The position numbers and the translations under genes were made by a program. Under the pieces are notes generated by a model, which was not told the DNA's origin, made no database searches, and saw nothing but the letters and a program-made list of their open reading frames with translations. Shown here one piece after another: positions 11,336-19,109 of a stretch of 64,000 nt of DNA. This DNA is from Janthinobacterium sp. CG3 (GTDB taxonomy: Bacteria; Pseudomonadota; Gammaproteobacteria; Burkholderiales; Burkholderiaceae_D). The stretch covers positions 1,080,592-1,144,591 of the forward strand of contig NZ_KB467824.1 in assembly GCF_000344615.1 (NCBI RefSeq), written 5' to 3'. The number at the start of each line of letters is the position of its first letter. The first letter of the stretch is position 1.

Positions 11336-14300
11336 GGCGCGGCCCTGGCCGGGCCGGCCGCCGGCGCCGGCGCCATCACCGGCGCGGTGGCCGGTGCCGG
11401 CGCCACGGGCGCCACCGGCGCCGGGCCGCCGACGATGGTTTCCGGTAGGCGCAGGCGGCGGAAGCCCTGGCCGCCCGGGGCGGCGGCCGGCGCCGGCGCG
11501 GCGGCGGCCGCGGCGACGATTTTCAGGTTGGCCACTACGGTGACGCCGCTGTTTTCCCAGCTCAGTTCAAAGACGCCGCCCTCTTTTTTCTTGCGTTTGG
11601 CCGCGTCGATCATTTTCTTCAGGCCGAAGTGGCCCATCTCTTCGAACAACACCACGGTGCGCCCTTGCGCCGTGATGGCGGTGATGCGCGTACCCGGCGC
11701 GCCTTGCGGGTTGGGCCAGGCCATGTGCACCCAAGGCTGGGCCTGGCCGCGCCAACGCAGCGCCTGGCCGTCGATTTCGATGGTGAATTCGGTGGCGCCG
11801 GGCGCCGACAGCGCCTGCAGGTCGAACTTGGTCTGCGCCTCGCTGGCGCCGGCCGCCGCGGCCACGCCGTTGGCGCTGAGCGGCGCCACCCAGCCCGGGA
11901 AGCTGGTCACCACCGGCGCCGCGATGCCGATGCCCATGCCGGCCCAGGTCTTGGCCTTGAGGTCGTCGCCGCGGCGCACCACGAGCGGGCCGATGGTGGT
12001 GTTGAAGAACTTGGCGACCGCGCCCTCGGGGCCGAACACTTCGCCGATTTCGGCGTTGCTGGCCTCGACCTTCGACTCGGTGGAGAACGGATATTTGACC
12101 ACCAGCGACTTCTGGAACGGCTCCAGCACCTGGGCCGCCCAGACCTTGTTGATCTCGTTTTCGGTCGGCTTAACGATGACGGCGAAGGTTTGCATCAGCG
12201 GACGCACCAGCAGCGGCCGGATGGCCAGCTTCTGCGGGTCGCTCATGCCGGTCAACATCTGCTCGTCGACGTACTTGAGCGCGTCGGCCAGCTCGGAACC
12301 GTTGCCGTCCAGCGTTTGCTGCATGAACTGCTTGGCGCCCGGGCCGGTGTCGCCCTGGTTTTTAATCAGGTTGAAGCGCGCGCGCAGCTTCGCCAGCGCG
12401 TCCATGTAACCGCGCATCAGCGTGGCGCCGTTGTCCTTGGTCGCCGTCAGGCGCGCCACGCCGGCGAATTCGCGGCCCACCGGACCCATCGGGATGGCGG
12501 CAGTGGCGGCCGTTGGCGCGGCGATCGTCACGTTCAGGTTCGACGGTTTCTGGCGCAGGATGGTCTCCTTGAACCAGCCGACCATGCCGCGCTGGGCGTT
12601 TTGCATGCCGGTGTTGAGCAGCGACGGGTTGTCCCACGAGGTTTCCGTGTACACCGTGTTGATCAGCTTGTCGATCGGCGAGGTTTGCGGGTCGCCCAGG
12701 CGGTTCATGGCGGCGGCCGCGTTGTCGAAGTCGCCCAGGTCCTTGATGCTGACGCCGGCGATGAACTTCTGCCATTCCTTGGCGTAGTCGTTCTTGTACA
12801 TGTCGACCAGGACCTTCTGGATCTGTTCGGGGCTGCCTTCCAGCGTCAAGTCGTCCTTCGAGGCCGTTTTCAGCACCCAGTCGGCGCTTTGCAGCTCCTG
12901 GCTGGCGGCGTTCTTGAAGGCTTGCTGGACGAATTTCTCCCACGCCTCGCGGGTGAAGGTACCGGCGATGGCGTAGCTGCCGACCACCAGTTCCTTGTCC
13001 TGCTCGCCGACGATACGCGCCACCGTCACCGACGGGAACTGCGTCGCCGCGCGCGCCTTGACGTTGGCGTACACGCGATCGCGCGCCGGCATACCCACCA
13101 CCACGCGGCGCAGGCTGTCGCGCGACTGGTCGACCAGGGCCAGCTTGCTCTCGAGCACGGGCCAGGCCGGGTCGTTCATTTGCGCCAGGTAGAACGAGAT
13201 CATGCGTTCGGCGCTGCGGATCATCTGTTCGCGCGGCATGGTGCCGCGGTTGCCGTCGAGCCAGACGCGCCAGAAGCGGGTCAGCTGGTCGTTCAGGTGG
13301 CTGGCCTCGGCGCGCGGCTTGTCGGACAGCATCAGGTAGGTCTTCAGCGCGTTATAGGCGTCCTCGACGTTGGTCGGCGAGGCGTCCTTGAACTGCTGCG
13401 CGCCGAGGTTGACGGCGGCGGCCGGGGCCGCCGGCGTCGCCGCCAGGGCGGCGCCGGGCGCCGGCGCGGCGGCGACGGCGGGCGCGCCGGCCACGGCAAG
13501 CGCACCGGCCACGCCAGGCGCGGCTGCGGCGGGCGGCGTGGCCGGGCGGCCGGTGACAGCGCCCGATTGCGGCGGCCGGGCCATCGCCTCCAGCTTGTCG
13601 GCGTTGCTGTTGACTTCGCTCAGGAAGGCTTCGAGCGACTGGCCGACCGGCTTCAGCATCACTTGCTTGACGCCGGCGAAATACTCTTCGCGCAGCTTGC
13701 GCTCCAGGTACTCGCCCTGGTACAGGCCGAGGCCGAGTTGCAGCGGCCGCTTGCTACGGTATTGTTCAAGCTGCTCGATGCGGTCCTGCATGATTTCCAG
13801 CGCCTCGAAGCGCGACTGCAGGTCTAGGCGTTTTTCCTGCAGCTTGACGGCGTGGTCCAGGTCGGCCTGGACGTTGCTGACCAACTGGCGGTTGCCCATG
13901 TAGGACCAGCTCCAGCCGCCCAGCGCCAGGCCGACCAGCGCGGTGGCGGCGAAGAAGGTGGCGTAGCGCATGCGCGTCATGCGCGGGCTGGCGTATTGGG
14001 CGACCAAATCCTTGTCGGCGAAGATGACGTTGCGGAACAGGTTCAGCAGGAAGTAGCCGTGCTGCTGCTGCACCGCCGCGTGCTCCTGCGGTTGCAGCTT
14101 CAGGTCGAAGCGATGCGCCACGCGTTCCGACGAGGCCGACACGGACTCGCCTTCCTGTAGCGCGCTGGTGAAATAGAAGCCGCGGAAGACCGGCTTGAAC
14201 TGGAACGGGTTTTCCTCGAACAGCGTGGCGATGAAGGCGCGCAGCGGCCCCTTGATCGAGCTAAATTCCAGCGGGAAGGTGAACACGCCGGGGGGCATGC

Positions 14301-15279
14301 GTTCGCGCCACTGCAGCGCCATGCTGGCCAGGCTGAGGTCTTTGAGGCCGTCGTAGAGTTCGTCGAAACGCTGGTCGAACAGTTCCAGCACATCCTGCTT
14401 GGAGTTGCTTTGGCTGTAGGGCAGGGTGGCGCCCCACACCTTGTCGCGCTCGCCGCGTTCGGCGTCCTGGAAGAATTCGCTGAAACCGGTGATCAGGTCG
14501 GCCTTGGTAAACACCACGTATACCGGCGCGTGCACCGCCAGCCGCTCGGTCAGTTCCTGCACGCGTTGGCGCAGGTTCTTGGCCAGGTTGATGGCGAACT
14601 CGGGGCGGTTGCCGGTCAACTCGGCGATGCTGACGGCGATGACGATGCCGTTGATCGGCGCGCGCTTGCGGTGCTTTTTCAGCAGGTCGAGAAAGCCGAA
14701 CCACTCGCCGCGGTCTTCGTCGTTGACCGAGTAGCGTCCGGCCGTGTCGAGCAGAATGCCGTCGGTGGTGAAGAACCAGTCGCAATTGCGGGTGCCGCCG
14801 ACGCCCTGGACGATCTTACTGTCGGCGAAGGGAAATTGCAGGCCGGAGCTGGCGATGGCCGTGCTCTTGCCGGCCGCCGGGTTGCCGATAATCATGTACC
14901 AAGGCAGCTCGTAGAGCGCCGCGTCGCCGGACAATTCGCCCAGCTTCGAGGTTTTGATGGTGCCGATCGCGTCCAGCATGCGCTTGCGGATCACTTCGGT
15001 TTCCTGGCGCTGGGTCGGGTCGGCCTTGCGCAACGGGTCGACGGCTTGCCGTTCCAGCATGTCGCCGAACTGCGCGCCCAGGCGGGCGCGCCGGCGCCGG
15101 CGCAGATACCACAGCGCCAGACCGGCCAGCAAGCAGGCCGCCAGCAGCGCGTAGGCCCACTGCAGCGGCATTTGCAACAGCGTGGCGGTGACCAGCACCA
15201 GGACGGCGAAGGTGAACGCGCCGATCACCATTATGCTGGAGCGTTGGGTGAGGAAGTGCCAGAATCGTTGCATCATCAT
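11332..15279 (-). CDS. tssM: T6SS membrane complex protein TssM (IcmF family)
   Basis: Encodes 1315 residues, the inner-membrane and periplasmic core of the T6SS trans-envelope channel with TssJ and TssL. Two membrane segments lie at about 17-35 and 41-58, then a cytoplasmic NTPase-like domain with Walker A GNPAAGKS (132-139) and the DTAGRY motif. A third membrane segment lies near residues 435-457, followed by the large periplasmic IcmF C-terminal domain. An Ala/Pro-rich insertion (about 590-650) and a similar Ala/Pro tail are longer than in many TssMs. Three ATG codons at the start (15279, 15276, 15273) leave the exact start open by two residues. Confidence 0.95.
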   Translation of the reverse strand: MMMQRFWHFLTQRSSIMVIGAFTFAVLVLVTATLLQMPLQWAYALLAACLLAGLALWYLRRRRRARLGAQFGDMLERQAVDPLRKADPTQRQETEVIRKRMLDAIGTIKTSKLGELSGDAALYELPWYMIIGNPAAGKSTAIASSGLQFPFADSKIVQGVGGTRNCDWFFTTDGILLDTAGRYSVNDEDRGEWFGFLDLLKKHRKRAPINGIVIAVSIAELTGNRPEFAINLAKNLRQRVQELTERLAVHAPVYVVFTKADLITGFSEFFQDAERGERDKVWGATLPYSQSNSKQDVLELFDQRFDELYDGLKDLSLASMALQWRERMPPGVFTFPLEFSSIKGPLRAFIATLFEENPFQFKPVFRGFYFTSALQEGESVSASSERVAHRFDLKLQPQEHAAVQQQHGYFLLNLFRNVIFADKDLVAQYASPRMTRMRYATFFAATALVGLALGGWSWSYMGNRQLVSNVQADLDHAVKLQEKRLDLQSRFEALEIMQDRIEQLEQYRSKRPLQLGLGLYQGEYLERKLREEYFAGVKQVMLKPVGQSLEAFLSEVNSNADKLEAMARPPQSGAVTGRPATPPAAAAPGVAGALAVAGAPAVAAAPAPGAALAATPAAPAAAVNLGAQQFKDASPTNVEDAYNALKTYLMLSDKPRAEASHLNDQLTRFWRVWLDGNRGTMPREQMIRSAERMISFYLAQMNDPAWPVLESKLALVDQSRDSLRRVVVGMPARDRVYANVKARAATQFPSVTVARIVGEQDKELVVGSYAIAGTFTREAWEKFVQQAFKNAASQELQSADWVLKTASKDDLTLEGSPEQIQKVLVDMYKNDYAKEWQKFIAGVSIKDLGDFDNAAAAMNRLGDPQTSPIDKLINTVYTETSWDNPSLLNTGMQNAQRGMVGWFKETILRQKPSNLNVTIAAPTAATAAIPMGPVGREFAGVARLTATKDNGATLMRGYMDALAKLRARFNLIKNQGDTGPGAKQFMQQTLDGNGSELADALKYVDEQMLTGMSDPQKLAIRPLLVRPLMQTFAVIVKPTENEINKVWAAQVLEPFQKSLVVKYPFSTESKVEASNAEIGEVFGPEGAVAKFFNTTIGPLVVRRGDDLKAKTWAGMGIGIAAPVVTSFPGWVAPLSANGVAAAAGASEAQTKFDLQALSAPGATEFTIEIDGQALRWRGQAQPWVHMAWPNPQGAPGTRITAITAQGRTVVLFEEMGHFGLKKMIDAAKRKKKEGGVFELSWENSGVTVVANLKIVAAAAAAPAPAAAPGGQGFRRLRLPETIVGGPAPVAPVAPAPATAPVMAPAPAAGPARAAP

Positions 15280-15325
15280 TGGGCGGGCGCGAGCGCAAGG
15301 TAAGTGGAAAGGGGGGTGTCGGAGA

Positions 15326-16732
15326 TCATACGGTTGCCGGGGTGCGCGGGCCGACCAGGACGGCGCCGCGCTGGTGGCTGTGCTGGTTGCTGACGCACAG
15401 CGCGTACAGCCCGGGTTGTTCGGCGCAGGCTTGGCGCGCCAGCACCAGCGCGGCCAGCGCCGGCACCGCGCCGGCGCTGCCGCAACTGGCGGCGACGCTG
15501 ATGACCTGGCTGGCCAGGTCGAGCTCGGGCAGCGCGGCGTTGGCCATGCCCATTAGTTCGCCGACGCGGCTGGAGCGTTGGTCGGTGTCGGCGGCCAGCA
15601 AGCCGACGCTGGCGCCGGGCGCGGCGCACAGCAGGGCCTGGGCGCTCAGCGCGGCCAGCAATTCGATGTCGGCGCGTCCCTTGGCGTCGGCCGAGGTGGC
15701 GCGCAAGCCGTGGGCGGCGCGGTGCAGTACCACGGCGGCGTCGGCGTCGACCAGCAGGGCCTGGCCGGCGTCGGCCAGCAACAGGCCGGCGGCGCCCTCG
15801 CCGGGAACCTCGCCGCCCGCGTTGGCGGCCGTCAACAGCCTGCCGCGCGCCGACCAGGCCGCGACGCTGCGTTCGCCGACGTGCGAGGCGCAGGCCAGCA
15901 CAATAGACAAATAGGGCTGCCCGGTCTGGACGTGCAGGTCGGCCAGCTCGGCCATACTTTGGAAGGCGGAGGCGCCCTCGCGCTCGGCCGGCCCCGACAG
16001 CGCCAGGCGCTCGGCCGGCCAACCCTGCGCGGCGACAATATGCAGCAACCAGTGGCCGGCCAGCGTGCGTTGCTCCTGGTCCCACTCGTCGGGCAGTAGC
16101 GGCAGCAATTGCAGCACCGGCGGGGCGAGCGCGGCGCGCGCCGACGGCGCCGCTTGCAGATACGCCGCCAGCAGCGGGTGCAGGGTGGCGGCGCGGGCCA
16201 GCTCGGCGGCGACGTCGCCGGCCAGTGCCAGCGCGCGCCACTGTTCGGCCTCCAGCCGGGGTTGCCCGGCTTGCTGGCGCAGCCAGTCGGCCATCAATTC
16301 CTCCTGCGCCAGTTCATCGATGTCGGCGACGCGTCCGCTCAACAGCGGGAAACCGTTGTCGTCGAGCAGTTCCGGGTCCAGCGCCAGGCGCGCCTGCTTC
16401 GTCAGGATGGCCTGGGCCAGTTCCTCGGCCGAGGCGCCGTGCGGCATGCGCAGGGCGCCGGCCAGCATGACCGCGGTGGCGGCCACCGGCGCCGGCGCGG
16501 CGGGCGCGTCGGGCGCCGCGCCGGCCGGCGCCGGGGCGGCCGCCATCAGCGCGGCGGCTTTGCCGCCGCCCCACACGGCCAGCAACAGCACCAGCGGCAG
16601 CATCACCAGGCCGCCGGCCAGTTCGGCGCCGCCGGGCATGCGGTTGCCGGCGCGCCAATACCAGGCGACGCCGATCCAGCAGAGGACGACGCCGCCCGCC
16701 ACCAGCAGGGTGCGGCTCAGCCACGGGCGCAT
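15326..16732 (-). CDS. Unrecognised two-segment membrane protein between PAAR and tssM
   Basis: Encodes 468 residues of unknown function. Two hydrophobic segments lie at about 7-27 and 38-57, giving an N-terminal membrane anchor. An Ala/Pro-rich linker follows (about 60-90) and then a long alpha/beta region to the end. Near the C-terminus a block around ELDLASQVISVAASCGSAG has a cysteine in a small-residue turn, which faintly recalls thiolase or ketosynthase folds; this is a weak impression, not an assignment. It lies 46 bases upstream of tssM and 34 bases downstream of the PAAR gene on the same strand, so a T6SS role is likely from context. Confidence 0.75.
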   Translation of the reverse strand: MRPWLSRTLLVAGGVVLCWIGVAWYWRAGNRMPGGAELAGGLVMLPLVLLLAVWGGGKAAALMAAAPAPAGAAPDAPAAPAPVAATAVMLAGALRMPHGASAEELAQAILTKQARLALDPELLDDNGFPLLSGRVADIDELAQEELMADWLRQQAGQPRLEAEQWRALALAGDVAAELARAATLHPLLAAYLQAAPSARAALAPPVLQLLPLLPDEWDQEQRTLAGHWLLHIVAAQGWPAERLALSGPAEREGASAFQSMAELADLHVQTGQPYLSIVLACASHVGERSVAAWSARGRLLTAANAGGEVPGEGAAGLLLADAGQALLVDADAAVVLHRAAHGLRATSADAKGRADIELLAALSAQALLCAAPGASVGLLAADTDQRSSRVGELMGMANAALPELDLASQVISVAASCGSAGAVPALAALVLARQACAEQPGLYALCVSNQHSHQRGAVLVGPRTPATV

Positions 16733-16766
16733 CAGCGGCGTCCATTCATCAACGGCGCGCGCATCG

Positions 16767-17036
16767 TCACACCTGGTCCAGCGTGGTTTGCTGGCTGGCG
16801 ATGAGGGTCGCGCCGCAACTGGTTTTGTCGCCGTGGCGCGCCACCGCTTGGCCGTCGACGATCATGCTCGGATCGCCGCCGACGATCGGACAGGTGCCGT
16901 GGCCGCGAATCGGGCAAGAAACCATGTCGCCGACCCGCGCCACGCCGATGCCGCCGCTGCTGGTGAAGCTCGAGGCTTCCAGCACGGTGCCGCCATGCGA
17001 GGTCTTGTCGCCTAATCTGATCAGTGGACCTGCCAT
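16767..17036 (-). CDS. PAAR-domain spike tip protein
   Basis: Encodes an 89-residue PAAR protein that sharpens the VgrG spike and can carry effectors. Visible PAAR features are the opening MAGPLIRLGDKTSHGG, the central GHGTCPIVGG and the DGQAVARHGDKTSCGATL repeat, with His and Cys residues positioned to bind the tip metal ion. It has no C-terminal effector extension. It lies within the leftward T6SS block, 22 bases after the TagX-like gene. Confidence 0.93.
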   Translation of the reverse strand: MAGPLIRLGDKTSHGGTVLEASSFTSSGGIGVARVGDMVSCPIRGHGTCPIVGGDPSMIVDGQAVARHGDKTSCGATLIASQQTTLDQV

Positions 17037-17058
17037 TGTTGCTCCCGTTGGTATCGCT

Positions 17059-17898
17059 TTATCGTTTCATCACGCCGGGCAGACGCAGTTCCGTGTGCCC
17101 GAAGTCCATCATTTTCCAATTGCCGCCCCACGTCATGCCGACCGACGCCGCCACCTCGCCGTACAGGCGGTAGCCGCGCATGGCCCAGGGGTCTTTTTCC
17201 GAAATGACCAGCTTGCCGTCGCGCAAAAACGCGCAATCGGCGGCCAAGCCGTACTGGTGCCAGCTTTGGAAGGCCGCCGCGTTCGTCACATTCGAACCCA
17301 TCGCCGCCAACATGTTTTGCCGTTCCGGGCTGCGATAGCCCTCCAGAATCGCCATGTCGTAACCGTGTTGTTCCTTCATGATCTTAAACACTAACAACAG
17401 GCGCTGGGCGTAGTCCGGGTTGAGCAAAGTCCAATTACGGCTGGCCGAGGCCAGCAAAGGCCGCAGTTGCGCCACTTCCTGCGTGACGAACACCAGCGGC
17501 GGCGGCGCGGTCGGCGGCACCAATTGTTCGCCTTGCAGCAAATCGGCGACCTGGCCATTCATCTCGCGCACCGACACGTCATATCCTCCGAGCATGTTCT
17601 TGCCGCTTACCATCAACGCCACCAGCGGCGGCAGGCACACCACCGCCGCGCCGGCCAGGCAAGCGAGGTAATGGCGCCGGAAAAAACCGAGCGCGCCCTG
17701 CGCCGACGCCGCCGACGACTGGCGCAGCGCCGCCACGCCCTGGTTGCCGCGTTGCGCCATATGTCCGACGCGGCGGCTCAGACGGGCTTCCATCTTGGCA
17801 ACCAGGGCCATCGCCATGTCGCGGCCGGCCGGAAACAGCGCCAGCCAGCTGACCAGGCAAGCCAAGAGGAAGTACAGCACGACGGCCAATAAAAACAC
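17059..17898 (-). CDS. tagX: Membrane-anchored M15 peptidoglycan endopeptidase, TagX-like
   Basis: Encodes 279 residues. Two hydrophobic segments lie at about 2-22 and 77-98, with the loop between them rich in basic residues. The C-terminal domain is an M15-type D-Ala-D-Ala or L-Ala-D-Glu peptidase: EGYRSPERQN (about 186-195), SWHQYGLAADC with H214 and D221, and GHTEL with H268, the three usual zinc ligands. In Acinetobacter a related enzyme, TagX, cuts peptidoglycan to let the T6SS complex assemble. First position in the leftward T6SS block fits that role. An effector role is less likely because of the two membrane anchors and the absence of an immunity gene. Confidence 0.8.
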   Translation of the reverse strand: MFLLAVVLYFLLACLVSWLALFPAGRDMAMALVAKMEARLSRRVGHMAQRGNQGVAALRQSSAASAQGALGFFRRHYLACLAGAAVVCLPPLVALMVSGKNMLGGYDVSVREMNGQVADLLQGEQLVPPTAPPPLVFVTQEVAQLRPLLASASRNWTLLNPDYAQRLLLVFKIMKEQHGYDMAILEGYRSPERQNMLAAMGSNVTNAAAFQSWHQYGLAADCAFLRDGKLVISEKDPWAMRGYRLYGEVAASVGMTWGGNWKMMDFGHTELRLPGVMKR

Positions 17899-18126
17899 TC
17901 AGACCTCGGGGGAATACGTTAATCGGCGCCTTGCGCCGGCGAAACAAGGCGCCGGCGTTGGAGTTTTGTTCATTGTTGCAGACAAGTATATCTTACTAGT
18001 CTGATAATGAGAGTTGCCTTGCATTTCAATTGTGTGCAGGGTTTCACACTCTTGACGTTCTAACATGCGTCACATTTTTATTGGATAGCGTAAAGTATAA
18101 CAATAATAATTCTGGAGTTTCACATT
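17899..18126. promoter_or_regulatory. Divergent intergenic region between the T6SS block and the cargo region
   Basis: This 228-base gap separates the leftward tagX-tssA block from the rightward gene at 18127. It is much richer in A+T than its surroundings and should hold promoters for both directions. On the - strand a TATACT hexamer occurs at 17985-17990. On the + strand TTGACG is seen near 18052 and TATAAC near 18096, but they are not well spaced relative to each other. No strong operator was recognised. Confidence 0.4.
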
Positions 18127-19047
18127 TTGCAACATGCAGACGACAAGCCGCGCAATGCGGGCAGACCCAGCCTGCTGACAGCAGACCAGCAGGCGGAAGC
18201 TGAGCGCAACCGCATATTGAGCAATATGGATGGCGGTGGCGGTGCCACGAAAGCGGCGCCGCGCTCCCGCGCGCGCTTGTGGGGCGGCATCGGCTTGGGC
18301 GCGCTGGCCCTGATCGCCGGCGGTGCCTGGCTGGTCGGCGACGACGCCGGCGACGCTCCGTCGGAACCGGCCGTCGTCGCCGCCGCGCCCCCGCCGGCCA
18401 AGGCGATGCCGGTGCCGCCGCCGACCGCGCTCGCCGCCGCGATCCACGACGAAGGCCACGCGGCGGACACGGCCGGTCCGGCGCCCAGGCAGCAAAGTTT
18501 GAAGGATATGCTGAGCGCGCCCCCGACGCCGGCGCCCAAGGCGTCCGCCGACGTGCTGAGCAAAGCGCTGGAATCGCCGTCGACGCCGGCGCCGACGCCG
18601 CGGGCGGCGGCGGGACGCTCCGGCGAGGCGGAAAAGAAATTGGCGCAGGCAAGAATCGAGCGCAAACACGCTGCGGTTCAAGCAAAGATAAAGAATAAAG
18701 CCCGGGCGGAAGAGAAGGCGCACGCCAAAGCCTTGGCCAAGACCCAGGCCACGGCGCACGCCAAGGCGGAGGCCAAAACCAAGGCCGAGGCAACGGCGAA
18801 GGCGAACGCGCGCAAGAAGAAGGCGGAGCCAGATAGCGACGTGATGCTGCTGCAAGCCCTGGTGGCGCACGCGCAGGCGCATCCCGAACCGGTACGCAAG
18901 CCGAGCATCGAGGCGCAACTCAAGCAGTGCGGCCAGAGTGGTAAAGACGCCGCCGAGTCATGCCGTGCCCGAGTCTGCGTCGGTCGCAGCGGCACGGACG
19001 CGGCTTGCAAACCGGCGCGCAGCGCCAAGGTGCTGTCGCCGCCTTAA
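18127..19047 (+). CDS. Lys/Ala-rich single-pass membrane protein with a four-cysteine tail, unknown function
   Basis: Encodes 306 residues starting at TTG 18127, chosen because GGAG lies nine bases upstream (18114-18117) and the nearby ATG at 18134 is out of frame. One membrane segment lies at about 50-69 (GGIGLGALALIAGGAWLVG). Then come a Pro/Ala-rich linker, a strongly charged Lys/Ala/Glu-rich helix likely to be coiled coil (about 170-240), and a C-terminal region with four cysteines in the pattern C-x8-C-x4-C-x9-C (from about residue 275). The topology suggests a short cytoplasmic N-terminus and a periplasmic stalk. It precedes vgrG by 62 bases in the same orientation. No family was recognised. 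Confidence 0.7.
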   Translation: MQHADDKPRNAGRPSLLTADQQAEAERNRILSNMDGGGGATKAAPRSRARLWGGIGLGALALIAGGAWLVGDDAGDAPSEPAVVAAAPPPAKAMPVPPPTALAAAIHDEGHAADTAGPAPRQQSLKDMLSAPPTPAPKASADVLSKALESPSTPAPTPRAAAGRSGEAEKKLAQARIERKHAAVQAKIKNKARAEEKAHAKALAKTQATAHAKAEAKTKAEATAKANARKKKAEPDSDVMLLQALVAHAQAHPEPVRKPSIEAQLKQCGQSGKDAAESCRARVCVGRSGTDAACKPARSAKVLSPP

Positions 19048-19109
19048 CGGCGTAGCCTGCGGCAGGACTGCCGCACCCTCCCCATCATCATCAAGGCCCC
19101 GCCAATCGT

